Below are positions 1 to 5,096 of a stretch of DNA of 5,096 nucleotides, piece after piece. The notes below the pieces were generated by a model. The model was not told the origin of the DNA. It saw only the letters and a program-made list of their open reading frames with translations, and ran no database searches. Both the position numbers and the translations under genes were made by a program. Each line of letters begins with the position of its first letter. Within the stretch, counting starts at the first letter, position 1. Source of the stretch: Rubrobacteraceae bacterium (GTDB taxonomy: Bacteria > Actinomycetota > Rubrobacteria > Rubrobacterales > Rubrobacteraceae); NCBI GenBank assembly GCA_029240775.1, contig JARDZQ010000177.1:1-5096 (forward strand), read 5' to 3'.

Positions 1-717
1 GAAGTCGGAGCCGGAGATGGAGAAGAACGGAACGCCTGCCTCACCGGCGACCGCCCGAGCCAGCAGCGTCTTGCCTGTCCCCGGAGGGCCGACGAGCAAA
101 GCACCCTTTGGTATCCTGGCGCCGAGCTTCTGGAACTTCTGCGGGGCCTCGAGGAACTCCTTGATCTCTGTGAGCTCCTGGACGGCCTCCTCGGCGCCGG
201 CGACATCTGCGAAGGTGACCTTCGGCTGGTCCTTGGTCATCCTGCGCGCCCGGCTCTTGCCGAAGCTCATGACCCTGTTACCGCCGCCCTGCATCGAGCT
301 CATGAACAGTATGAAGAACAGGATGATGAGCAGGATAGGCGCCAGAGTGCCGATCAGGGTGAACCAGAAGCCGTTGTTGGGAGGGTCGACCTCGAAGGGG
401 ATGTCCGCCTCGTTGAGCTGCGAGGCCACGTCGGTGAGGCTCGTGTAGGGGTACTCGAACTCCTTGGGCTCTCCCCCGCCCTCGGGCTTGTAGAGCCCGG
501 TCACCGTCTGGTCCTCGTCCTTCACGGTGAGCCTGTCGGGGTCGTTCTCGGGGAGGTCGGTAACGAAGGCCCGGTCCTCGACGGCCTGCCTGAACTCCAG
601 GTTGTTGAACTCCTCCACGTCCGGGTTACCCGCGGAGAGAACGCGGACCAGGATCACAGCGAACACCATCAGGATGATGAAGTACAGCAACCCGCCGCTT
701 CTCAAGATTCTGCCCAA
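1..717 (-). CDS. ftsH: ATP-dependent zinc metalloprotease FtsH, N-terminal part (cut by left window edge)
   Basis: FtsH is a membrane-anchored AAA+ protease that unfolds and degrades membrane and short-lived cytosolic proteins as a hexamer. The 239 visible residues show the family order: a short basic N-terminus, membrane helix 1 (about 10-27), an extracytoplasmic domain of about 90 residues (28-117), membrane helix 2 (about 118-139), a linker with QGGGNRVMSFGKSRAR, the motif VTFADVAGAEEA, and Walker A GPPGTGKT (210-217). The window ends just after the SGSDF segment, so Walker B, SRH and the HExxH zinc site are not seen. No ATG precedes helix 1; the only ATG (667-669) lies inside that helix. 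I chose the TTG at 715-717 because AAAGG sits 5 nt and GGAAGG 11 nt upstream. A second TTG (703-705) is possible. It follows hpt after 104 nt and seems to have its own promoter. Identity is very sure; the exact start is moderately sure. Confidence 0.96.
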   Translation of the reverse strand, partial: MGRILRSGGLLYFIILMVFAVILVRVLSAGNPDVEEFNNLEFRQAVEDRAFVTDLPENDPDRLTVKDEDQTVTGLYKPEGGGEPKEFEYPYTSLTDVASQLNEADIPFEVDPPNNGFWFTLIGTLAPILLIILFFILFMSSMQGGGNRVMSFGKSRARRMTKDQPKVTFADVAGAEEAVQELTEIKEFLEAPQKFQKLGARIPKGALLVGPPGTGKTLLARAVAGEAGVPFFSISGSDF

Positions 718-758
718 AGCTGCCTTTGCCTTCCGTAAGATGACTCTAGGACACGAGG

Positions 759-764
759 ATTATA
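759..764 (-). promoter_or_regulatory. Putative -10 box of the ftsH promoter
   Basis: The minus strand reads TATAAT, a perfect -10 hexamer, in the hpt-ftsH gap. A start site about 7 nt downstream would leave a leader of about 35 nt before the TTG start of ftsH. No convincing TTGACA lies at 16-19 nt spacing. A 5-bp inverted repeat (CGAGG at 754-758, CCTCG at 767-771) flanks the hexamer and could be a regulator site. The call rests on sequence match and position only. Confidence 0.55.
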
Positions 765-798
765 CTACCTCGCTACTCGGACAGAGGTGCGTTGTCTC

Positions 799-814
799 AC
801 CCGATGGTTCGGGT
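799..814 (-). terminator. Small stem-loop just after hpt, possible terminator or processing site
   Basis: Perfect 6-bp inverted repeat ACCCGA/TCGGGT with a 4-nt loop, beginning 7 nt after the hpt stop codon. It has no following U-run on the minus strand, so it is not a classical intrinsic terminator. Such U-less hairpins are proposed to end transcripts in GC-rich actinobacteria. With the separate ftsH -10 box it suggests that tilS-hpt and ftsH can be transcribed separately. Confidence 0.35.
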
Positions 815-821
815 AGCCCCG

Positions 822-1379
822 TCAGGCCTTGGCGAAGACCTCGGGCTTGAGGACGCAGATGTCCGGGAGATTGCGGTAGGCGCCGGCGTAGTCCAGCCCA
901 TAGCCGACAACGAACTCGTCTGGAACCTCGAAGCCTAGGTACTTGACGTCCAGCTCCACGCGCCGCCGGGATGGCTTGGTGAGGAGCGCGCAGATCTCCA
1001 GTGAGGCAGGCTTGCGAGCCTGCAAGGAGCGCAGCAGGTAAGAGAGCGTGAGCCCGGTGTCTATGATGTCCTCGACGACGAGGACGTGCCTGCCTGTAAT
1101 GTCCTCCTCGAGGTCTTTGAGGATGCGCACCACGCCGCTGCTCGAGGTACCCGTCCCGTAGGAGCTTATGTCCATGAAGTCGATCTCGCATGGAAGGTCT
1201 ATGTTGCGCATGAGGTCGCCCAGGACTATGACGGCGCCGCGCAGGACGCCTACAAGGAGCAGCCTCTCGCCGCTGTAGTCCCGCGTGATGATCTCCCCCA
1301 GCTCGCGCACCTTGTCCTGGATCTCAGACGATGATATGAGCACCTCTTTGACGTCGGGCATCAGACTGGACATCTTCAC
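822..1379 (-). CDS. hpt: Hypoxanthine(-guanine) phosphoribosyltransferase
   Basis: Purine-salvage enzyme that joins hypoxanthine or guanine to PRPP, giving IMP or GMP plus pyrophosphate in the cytosol. The 185-residue length is typical of bacterial HPRT. Visible signatures are the VGVLRGAVIVLGDL segment (43-56), the flexible-loop region with SSYGTGTSSSG (72-82), the PRPP-binding motif VVEDIIDTGLTL (101-112) with catalytic Asp107, and the C-terminal FVVGYGLDYAGAYRNLPDI typical of HPRT rather than APRT or OPRT. The start is GTG at 1377-1379, whose GTGA overlaps the tilS stop, implying translational coupling. An ATG two codons in (1371-1373) is an alternative. A GGAGG lies 13 nt before the GTG and an AGGG 4 nt before it, so neither is ideally spaced. 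The tilS-hpt-ftsH order is a known conserved cluster, which supports both neighbours. Function is sure; the start is uncertain by two codons. Confidence 0.96.
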   Translation of the reverse strand: MKMSSLMPDVKEVLISSSEIQDKVRELGEIITRDYSGERLLLVGVLRGAVIVLGDLMRNIDLPCEIDFMDISSYGTGTSSSGVVRILKDLEEDITGRHVLVVEDIIDTGLTLSYLLRSLQARKPASLEICALLTKPSRRRVELDVKYLGFEVPDEFVVGYGLDYAGAYRNLPDICVLKPEVFAKA

Positions 1380-2710
1380 GAAACCCTGCTCACCTCCAAC
1401 CTCAGCACTCTCTGCGTCGCCTCATCCACCTTGAACCCCTCGCCCAGCTCCCCGAGAAAGATCCAGGCCACCTCGCCACCCACTCCCACGGCCACCGGCG
1501 TTCGGCGCCGCAGGTCTCTGGGCACCTTCCGGTCCATCATCGCCCGCAAGACCTTCTTGGTCCCCCCGAGGCCTAACGGCCGGATGATATCCCCCTCCCG
1601 CGCCAGCCGCACCTCGTAAGGACCTTTCGACGCGTCGAGGTAAGCGACCTCAGCTCTCGACGCATCTGCCGGGTCGTAGCGGGAGACCTCGCGCGCCGAG
1701 ATCTTCCACCCGGCGAAGACGATCTCTCCGACCCGGAGCTCCTCTCTCTCCTCCTTCGGCTCCTCCGCCGGATAGAGGGAGATCTCCTCCCCGGCGCGCC
1801 CCGAGGCGACCACCCCACCCGGCAGGTCCAGCGTGCGAGTGCCCTCTGTCTTCGCTCCTAGACTCAGCACCGCCTCGACGAGCACGGAGCTCAAGGGTGG
1901 CGCCCCCGGGAGCAGGACCGAGTAAGCACACCGCACCGCGTAGCGCCGCAGGGCGGGCGGCAGCTTCGAGAGTTCTTTCGCGGGCAGCACAGCCTCGCCG
2001 CTCCGGCGCTCGACGATCTCCGCCGCCAGCTCTTCGAGGACTTCGAGGTCTTCGCGGGCGAGAGCCGCGGCGCGCGCGAGGTTTCGAGCAGCCCCCGGAT
2101 AGAGCTCCTCGAGAACCGGCAGTACCTCCAGACGGACCCGGTTGCGGGCGTACTTGCCGGTAAGGTTCGTGGGGTCCGTACGATACGGCTGGCCGAGGGC
2201 GGAGAGGTAGTCAAGGACCTCCCGCCGTGACCGCTCGATGAGGGGCCGCGCCAGGCGCCCCCGCACCGGCGGGATGCCGGAGAGACCACGCAACCCGGCG
2301 CCGCGCGCCAGGTTGATCAGGACGGACTCGGCGACATCGTCTGCGGTGTGCCCGGTGGCGATGGTCGGCACACCCAGCTCATCGGCGGCCGCCTCCGCGA
2401 GCCGGTATCTCTCGTCGCGCGCGCGCTCCTGCACGTTCGAACCCTCGCCGAGCGAGAGCCGCCGCACCTCGCAGCGCACGCCCAGCCACTCGCACAGAGA
2501 ACGCACGAACTCCGCATCCTCCCTGGACTCATCTCCGCGCAGACCGTGATCCACGTGCAGCACCGCGGGCTCTCCCCCAAGCTCGACGAGCGCCCGCAGC
2601 AGCGCGACCGAGTCGGGGCCTCCCGAGACCAGCGCCAGCAGGCGACCCAGATCCATCCCATAACGCTCCGCCGTCAGCCGCACGGCGCCCGCGAAGTCCT
2701 CCGGTCTCAT
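1376..2710 (-). CDS. tilS: tRNA(Ile)-lysidine synthase TilS
   Basis: Cytosolic enzyme that uses ATP and lysine to convert the wobble C34 of tRNA-Ile(CAU) to lysidine, changing its reading from AUG to AUA. The 444-residue protein has the N-terminal PP-loop ATPase with SGGPDS (29-34), the HVDHGLRG motif (52-59), NVQERARDERY (92-102), GHTADDVAES (120-129, the usual GHHxDDQxET with changes), GLRGLSGI (139-146), DPTN (179-182) and YARNRVR (187-193). A helical tRNA-binding middle follows, then a C-terminal TilS_C domain including DIIRPLGLGGTKKVLRAMM. ATG at 2708-2710 fits the usual distance of about 28 residues to the PP-loop. No Shine-Dalgarno precedes it; a TAAACT hexamer 6 nt upstream suggests a leaderless message. 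The 3' end overlaps hpt by 4 nt. Normally essential; nothing looks broken. Confidence 0.96.
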   Translation of the reverse strand: MRPEDFAGAVRLTAERYGMDLGRLLALVSGGPDSVALLRALVELGGEPAVLHVDHGLRGDESREDAEFVRSLCEWLGVRCEVRRLSLGEGSNVQERARDERYRLAEAAADELGVPTIATGHTADDVAESVLINLARGAGLRGLSGIPPVRGRLARPLIERSRREVLDYLSALGQPYRTDPTNLTGKYARNRVRLEVLPVLEELYPGAARNLARAAALAREDLEVLEELAAEIVERRSGEAVLPAKELSKLPPALRRYAVRCAYSVLLPGAPPLSSVLVEAVLSLGAKTEGTRTLDLPGGVVASGRAGEEISLYPAEEPKEEREELRVGEIVFAGWKISAREVSRYDPADASRAEVAYLDASKGPYEVRLAREGDIIRPLGLGGTKKVLRAMMDRKVPRDLRRRTPVAVGVGGEVAWIFLGELGEGFKVDEATQRVLRLEVSRVS

Positions 2711-2716
2711 GGAGAC
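2704..2716. repeat. Short inverted repeat spanning the tilS start codon
   Basis: GTCTC and GAGAC arms of 5 bp face each other across a 3-nt centre and enclose the tilS ATG. In a transcript with a leader, the hairpin would bury the start codon. In a leaderless transcript it could act only as DNA. It may be chance at this length. Confidence 0.3.
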
Positions 2717-2722
2717 AGTTTA
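2717..2722 (-). promoter_or_regulatory. Putative -10 box for a leaderless tilS transcript
   Basis: The minus strand reads TAAACT, fitting the actinobacterial TANNNT -10 pattern, followed by GTCTCC and then the tilS ATG. The A of the ATG is the seventh base after the hexamer, where transcription would be expected to start. No clear -35 is seen and no Shine-Dalgarno is present, which agrees with a leaderless start. Confidence 0.5.
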
Positions 2723-2738
2723 CAGCGGCTCGCGGAGT

Positions 2739-2765
2739 GGCCTTCCGAGACCAGCGCCAGCGGGC
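2739..2765. repeat. Second copy of the tilS PP-loop coding sequence, upstream of the gene
   Basis: These 27 bases match 2617-2643, inside tilS, at 25 positions. The match includes an uninterrupted 17-base block, CCGAGACCAGCGCCAGC. The inner copy encodes the residues around SGGPDS. The outer copy lies 122 nt away in the tilS promoter region and not in the tilS reading frame. A short local duplication or a remnant of an older gene end could explain it. Confidence 0.6.
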
Positions 2766-2785
2766 ATCAGGTCTCAGGCGTCAGG
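2765..2785. repeat. Three 7-nt imperfect direct repeats upstream of tilS
   Basis: On the minus strand CCTGACG, CCTGAGA and CCTGATG follow one another directly: three CCTGANN units. They lie between the end of the four-helix membrane gene and the proposed tilS promoter. They could be a binding site or a chance repeat; no function is shown. Confidence 0.35.
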
Positions 2786-2808
2786 GTTGGTAGCTAGAGG
2801 CATCTCGT

Positions 2809-3285
2809 TTACCGACGGAGGCTCTCATGAGGCGATGGATCTAGCTTCACGAACGTCGTTGAACGTCCACGGGCGAAGATCGCCCCGCTCCTCCGCGCCC
2901 CGGACGAGACCGAGGGTGAGGAGCCCGGCGGCAGTGAGACGGCGCAGACGTAGGCGAGGTAGATGAGGGCGTTGGGCTCGGTCGCCCGCGGCGAGAGCAC
3001 CGAGAGGAAGGCGACCGGCAACAACACCGCAGCCGCCGGTATGGAGTGGCGCACGAGCGTCTTGAGACTCCCCGGTAGGGTCGCCTCGTCCACGTAGCGC
3101 AAGGTGACCAGAGCCAGCACGAGCAGGACGCCCCCGTGGGCTTGCTCCGCCCGCCAGAGGTCCTGCCTGAGCTCGTTCTCGGCGTAGGCGGGGTCACCCG
3201 TTAGCAGCGAGAGGATGCTCGCCCCGCCGTAGACGACCGCCGGCATGAGCAAGACCCCCGCTACGAGCCGGAACTGCGGGCTCAC
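2809..3285 (-). CDS. Unrecognised small four-helix membrane protein, probably frameshifted near its end
   Basis: I do not recognise a family. Starting at GTG 3283-3285, which overlaps the upstream stop as GTGA and has AGGAGG 7 nt before it, the protein shows membrane helices at about 7-28, 49-65 and 80-98, and a fourth beginning near 106. Read as given it has 158 residues, but after residue 116 (AYVCAV) the helix breaks into a Ser/Pro/Arg-rich tail ending in HESLRR. Shifting frame at about 2930-2945 gives LTAAGLLTLGLVRGAEERG instead, which completes the helix and ends with charged residues, with a stop at 2825-2827. I therefore infer a one-base deletion there, either a real mutation or a sequence error. 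It is translationally coupled to the winged-helix membrane gene and probably works with it. A longer start at 3321 is less likely because it lacks this ribosome site and would overlap the upstream gene by 40 nt. Confidence 0.75.
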   Translation of the reverse strand: MSPQFRLVAGVLLMPAVVYGGASILSLLTGDPAYAENELRQDLWRAEQAHGGVLLVLALVTLRYVDEATLPGSLKTLVRHSIPAAAVLLPVAFLSVLSPRATEPNALIYLAYVCAVSLPPGSSPSVSSGARRSGAIFARGRSTTFVKLDPSPHESLRR

Positions 3286-3830
3286 TTGTCTCCCTCCTCG
3301 AGCGTCCCGGACCTTCCCCACAGGGCATAGAAGAGTGCCCCATCCCGCACCCGCACCTCCAGATGCCCGCCCTCGGCGAGCTCGCGCAGCATCTCGTCGG
3401 CCGCGGCTACGGAGAGCGAGGTCTCCATGGCCGCCCGGGTGGGCGTGAGCTCGCCCCGCTCCCGCAGAGCCCGCAGCAACTCCCTCTCCAGGCTCTCCGC
3501 CGGGCGGGAGCGGCCCCTGCCTTCAGAGAACCCCGCGACGCCGCGGACCAGAAGGGCGAAGGCCGGGAAGGAGACCCAACCGTATGTCGTGAACACCCAC
3601 CAGAGGCCGGGGGCGAACGCGACCAGCAACAGCCCGGAGAGGACCACGGGCACGAGCACCGCTAACCCCGTCACCGCCATGGCCCACGGCCCCATCTCCT
3701 CTACGTCGAGCTCGAAGAACCCGGTTGGCCCCACAGGCAGTCCCCACACGCCTCGTCCGCGGTTCTCCCCGCACGCCTCCACGCTCTCGAGCCTCGGCGT
3801 GCGCCTCGCCAGAGATCCACCACACATCAT
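3282..3830 (-). CDS. Unrecognised membrane protein with a C-terminal winged-helix-like domain
   Basis: No family recognised. The 182-residue product has a polar N-terminal stretch of about 50 residues, two closely spaced membrane helices (about 51-72 and 77-100) forming a hairpin, a basic segment GRGRSR, and a C-terminal region (about 113-172). That region reads as a winged helix: SLERELLRALRERGEL, then TPTRAAMETSLSVAAADEMLRELAEGGHLEV and a VRVRDGALFYALW wing. Basic residues after helix 2 place this domain in the cytoplasm. The ATG at 3828-3830 was chosen because AGGAGGT lies exactly 7 nt before it. An ATG 12 codons further upstream (3864-3866) has no good ribosome site. ATG 3693-3695 or 3678-3680 are possible if the N-terminal stretch is not translated. 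It is coupled by GTGA to the four-helix gene and follows tetR. A membrane-tethered regulator or protein-interaction module is an inference; the wing may not bind DNA. Confidence 0.8.
   Translation of the reverse strand: MMCGGSLARRTPRLESVEACGENRGRGVWGLPVGPTGFFELDVEEMGPWAMAVTGLAVLVPVVLSGLLLVAFAPGLWWVFTTYGWVSFPAFALLVRGVAGFSEGRGRSRPAESLERELLRALRERGELTPTRAAMETSLSVAAADEMLRELAEGGHLEVRVRDGALFYALWGRSGTLEEGDK
3293..3298 (-). promoter_or_regulatory. Shine-Dalgarno deciding the start of the four-helix membrane gene
   Basis: AGGAGG on the minus strand, 7 nt before the GTG at 3283-3285. It lies inside the end of the upstream coding sequence. It favours the GTG start over the longer reading from 3321. Confidence 0.75.
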
Positions 3831-3837
3831 CCGCTCT

Positions 3838-3844
3838 ACCTCCT
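3838..3844 (-). promoter_or_regulatory. Shine-Dalgarno deciding the start of the winged-helix membrane gene
   Basis: AGGAGGT on the minus strand with a 7-nt spacer to the ATG at 3828-3830, which is followed at once by a second ATG. This argues for the start 12 codons inside the longest open frame. Confidence 0.75.
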
Positions 3845-3877
3845 CGCTCCCGACAACCGTCGCCATTCCAGACCCAC

Positions 3878-3886
3878 GTTATATTA
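3878..3886 (-). promoter_or_regulatory. Putative -10 region for the membrane gene pair
   Basis: Two overlapping hexamers are seen on the minus strand: TAATAT (3881-3886) and TATAAC (3878-3883, five of six to consensus). They lie in a clear AT-rich dip and would give a leader of about 40 nt before ATG 3830. No TTGACA is visible at the usual spacing. A palindrome related to the tetR operator overlaps or abuts it. Confidence 0.45.
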
Positions 3887-3901
3887 CTGATCGGTTACTA
3901 A
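3884..3901. promoter_or_regulatory. Putative second TetR-type operator
   Basis: On the minus strand TTAGTAACCGATCAGTAA, an 18-bp imperfect palindrome with 6 of 9 symmetric pairs. Its first seven bases and last three match the palindrome at the tetR promoter. It overlaps the -10 region of the membrane gene pair and lies 22 nt beyond the tetR stop. If bound, it would block transcription of the pair. Confidence 0.4.
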
Positions 3902-3923
3902 CTAGACTGGGCAAATTTTTTCC

Positions 3924-4484
3924 TCATCTCTCCGCTTGGGTCGTGAACTCCTTCGGCCACGCTTTCTTTCCGAGCCTAGGCATGAGCCCGATCGCGGCGT
4001 CAACCGTAAGGAGCATACCGGTAGCGAAGAAGTGCCAGACCTCTTCCTCGCTCGCTCCGCTGGCATCCTGCACGAAGCGCCAGAGTCCTGCGTAACGTTC
4101 ACCTACCGCCTCGCGCACCTCGGGGTCGTCAGCTGCGGCGAAGCCCTGGAGCAGCATGAGCATGTCCTCGCGCCTGAAGCGCGAGAGGTTGTAGGAGCGG
4201 CCCATCTCCTCCAGCGCGTTCTTCGGGTCCGTCTCGGCGGCCTGGCGGAACGCCTCCTGGACGCGGTCGCAGACCCGCCCGGTCGCGGCGAGGAAGAGAT
4301 CCCGCTTCGTCCCGAAGAGCCTGTAGACGTAGGGCTGCGAGACACCGACGCTCGCCGCCAGGTCTTCGACAGAAGCGCCCCGCAGCCCCCGCGCGGCGAA
4401 CTCCGAGATGGCGGCCTCGAGGATCTGAGCCCTCCGCTCCTCAGCCGTCCTGCGCTGCCCGCTACCTTTCCTCTCGAGCGTCAT
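3924..4484 (-). CDS. TetR/AcrR-family transcriptional regulator
   Basis: Cytosolic one-component repressor type: an N-terminal DNA-binding domain and a C-terminal ligand-binding, dimerising domain. The 186 residues start with a basic tail, then the TetR signature RRAQILEAAISEFAARGLRG (17-36) followed by ASVEDLAASVGVSQPYVYRLFGTKRDLFLAA (37-67), holding the helix-turn-helix. The remaining helical part is divergent, as usual, and the ligand cannot be named. ATG 4482-4484 is preferred: the TTG-initiated reading from 4520 would begin inside the -35 box. No Shine-Dalgarno precedes this ATG, and the -10 box ends 7 nt before it, so the message is probably leaderless. An 18-bp palindrome covers the -10, suggesting autorepression. 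The downstream membrane pair is a likely second target. Family is sure; targets are inferred. Confidence 0.93.
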   Translation of the reverse strand: MTLERKGSGQRRTAEERRAQILEAAISEFAARGLRGASVEDLAASVGVSQPYVYRLFGTKRDLFLAATGRVCDRVQEAFRQAAETDPKNALEEMGRSYNLSRFRREDMLMLLQGFAAADDPEVREAVGERYAGLWRFVQDASGASEEEVWHFFATGMLLTVDAAIGLMPRLGKKAWPKEFTTQAER

Positions 4485-4489
4485 ATTTG

Positions 4490-4507
4490 TTAGTATGTAC
4501 TTACTAA
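4490..4507. promoter_or_regulatory. Putative TetR-type operator at its own promoter
   Basis: TTAGTATGTACTTACTAA is an 18-bp palindrome with 8 of 9 symmetric pairs and a GTAC centre. It covers the -10 and part of the spacer of the tetR promoter. Size, symmetry and position fit the autorepression common in this family. Confidence 0.7.
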
Positions 4508-4520
4508 TCAGATTTGTCAA
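4492..4520 (-). promoter_or_regulatory. Promoter of the tetR-family gene
   Basis: A perfect -35 TTGACA (4515-4520), a 17-nt spacer and -10 CATACT (4492-4497, four of six) lie on the minus strand. The -10 is followed by AACAAAT and then the ATG, so transcription should start at or next to the start codon. This is the best-formed promoter in the window. Confidence 0.75.
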
Positions 4521-4562
4521 CGGTTCACGAGCAGGTATCCGGGCTGCGGTTGGGCTGGTATG

Positions 4563-5096
4563 TCAGAAGACGTTGGGTCCCGGCATCCCGGAGGGTCCCG
4601 GTCGGGAGAGGCGCGGGCCCGCCGGCCGGGCGGGTACGGAGGGAGCACCGTTCAGGGCGCCGCTGGCGGGGGTTGGAGAGAAGGCGGGACCACTGGAGAC
4701 GGCTACCGGGACGGGAGCGGCTTGAGCCGCGGGAACTACGGGTGCAGGAGCGACCTCTACGGGTGCAGGAGCGACCTCTACGGGTGCAGGAGCGACCTCT
4801 ACGGGTGCAGGAGCGACCTCTACGGGTGCAGGAGCCTCCTCCACGGGTGCGGGGACGAAGGTCTCGGCCGCGGCCTGCCGGGCACTCGCCTTGTGCAGTG
4901 CGGCCGGTTCGGGAACCGATGCGGCGACGAGCCGATCAGCTCTGGCGCGGATCCGCTCGCCACGTGAGTTCGCGGCGGGCTCGGCTACGGGTGCAGCGTC
5001 TGCGGGCTCGGACCGGCGAGTCGGGGCGCGTTCTCTTGTGGGGGTAGGTTGCTGCTCTGGAGAAGCGGCCAGGGCGAACTGATTCTCGCTGATAGG
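4563..5096 (-). CDS. C-terminal part of a Pro/Ala-rich, repeat-containing protein (cut by right window edge)
   Basis: An open minus-strand frame runs without a stop from the right edge to a TGA at 4563-4565, giving 177 visible residues ending in MPGPNVF. It is low-complexity: rich in Pro, Ala, Val and Glu, with a tandem heptad EVAPAPV and flanking Pro/Ala segments, plus one more ordinary stretch (ANSRGERIRARADRLVAAS). No catalytic motif or membrane helix is seen, so the identity lies in the missing N-terminal part. Proline-alanine tails of this kind often act as flexible spacers. Plus-strand frames here are also open for up to 534 nt, but their repeats read as CRSDLYG or VQERPLR, which look unnatural, and all neighbours are on the minus strand. 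Codon-position GC does not clearly separate the strands. Only 42 nt separate its stop from the tetR -35 box, and I see no terminator there. Confidence 0.6.
   Translation of the reverse strand, partial: PISENQFALAASPEQQPTPTRERAPTRRSEPADAAPVAEPAANSRGERIRARADRLVAASVPEPAALHKASARQAAAETFVPAPVEEAPAPVEVAPAPVEVAPAPVEVAPAPVEVAPAPVVPAAQAAPVPVAVSSGPAFSPTPASGALNGAPSVPARPAGPRLSRPGPSGMPGPNVF
4737..4853. repeat. 21-bp tandem repeat (minisatellite), five units plus a partial
   Basis: Unit TACGGGTGCAGGAGCGACCTC occurs four times identically (4737-4820). A fifth copy carries CTC instead of GAC near its end (4821-4841), and a degenerate partial copy follows to about 4853. A further 11-base piece of the unit appears at 4986-4996. 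The unit is seven codons long, so copy-number change keeps the frame; on the minus strand it encodes EVAPAPV. There are no spacers, so it is not a CRISPR array. Confidence 0.93.

Noticed and set aside
667..669. ATG as the ftsH start
   Set aside because: It lies inside the first membrane helix and would remove most of it.
3831..3866. Longer N-terminus for the winged-helix membrane protein (ATG at 3864-3866)
   Set aside because: It has no good ribosome site, whereas AGGAGGT sits at ideal spacing before ATG 3828-3830.
3911..3926. Run of six T's near the tetR stop as an intrinsic terminator
   Set aside because: On the coding (minus) strand this is an A-run, and no stem precedes it; it gives no U-tract to a minus-strand transcript.
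3427..4095. 222-residue plus-strand open frame
   Set aside because: It runs antisense across the ends of two well-supported minus-strand genes and the promoter between them; Ser/Pro/Arg-rich composition is typical of a shadow frame.
4737..4841. Possible CRISPR array
   Set aside because: The 21-bp units are directly adjacent with no spacers and keep a reading frame; it is a coding minisatellite.
4560..4967. Plus-strand open frame with repeated CRSDLYG
   Set aside because: Mirror of the minus-strand Pro/Ala-rich frame; Cys/Arg-rich repeats look unnatural, no ribosome site was seen, and the direction is opposite to all other genes. Codon GC could not settle it fully.

Overview
The window is GC-rich and every gene I can support lies on the minus strand, so transcription runs from high to low coordinates. 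High GC, GTG/TTG starts, 4-nt GTGA gene overlaps, probable leaderless messages and the order tilS-hpt-ftsH all suggest an actinobacterium. The overall look reminds me of Rubrobacter or a relative, but that genus-level guess is inference only.

Left part (1-2710) is a conserved housekeeping cluster. tilS makes tRNA-Ile lysidine synthase. hpt makes hypoxanthine phosphoribosyltransferase and overlaps the tilS stop by 4 nt. A 104-nt gap follows, holding a small stem-loop and a perfect TATAAT box. Then comes ftsH, the membrane AAA+ protease, whose C-terminal part runs off the left edge. tilS shows no Shine-Dalgarno but has a -10-like hexamer at leaderless spacing from its ATG.

Middle part (2809-3830) is an accessory pair of unrecognised membrane proteins joined by another GTGA overlap. 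The first has two membrane helices and a cytoplasmic winged-helix-like domain. The second is a small four-helix protein whose last helix appears to be broken by a frameshift.

Right part (3881-5096) starts with a TetR-family regulator whose promoter has a perfect TTGACA and is covered by an 18-bp near-perfect palindrome. A weaker palindrome with the same left half lies over the promoter of the membrane pair, so the regulator may control itself and the pair. At the right edge is the C-terminal end of a Pro/Ala-rich protein containing a 21-bp tandem repeat, whose identity lies outside the window.

There is no rRNA, tRNA, CRISPR array or insertion sequence that I can see, and no stretch over 300 bases without a gene. 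The least familiar unit is the possible TetR/membrane winged-helix/four-helix module. Its function cannot be read from the sequence alone.
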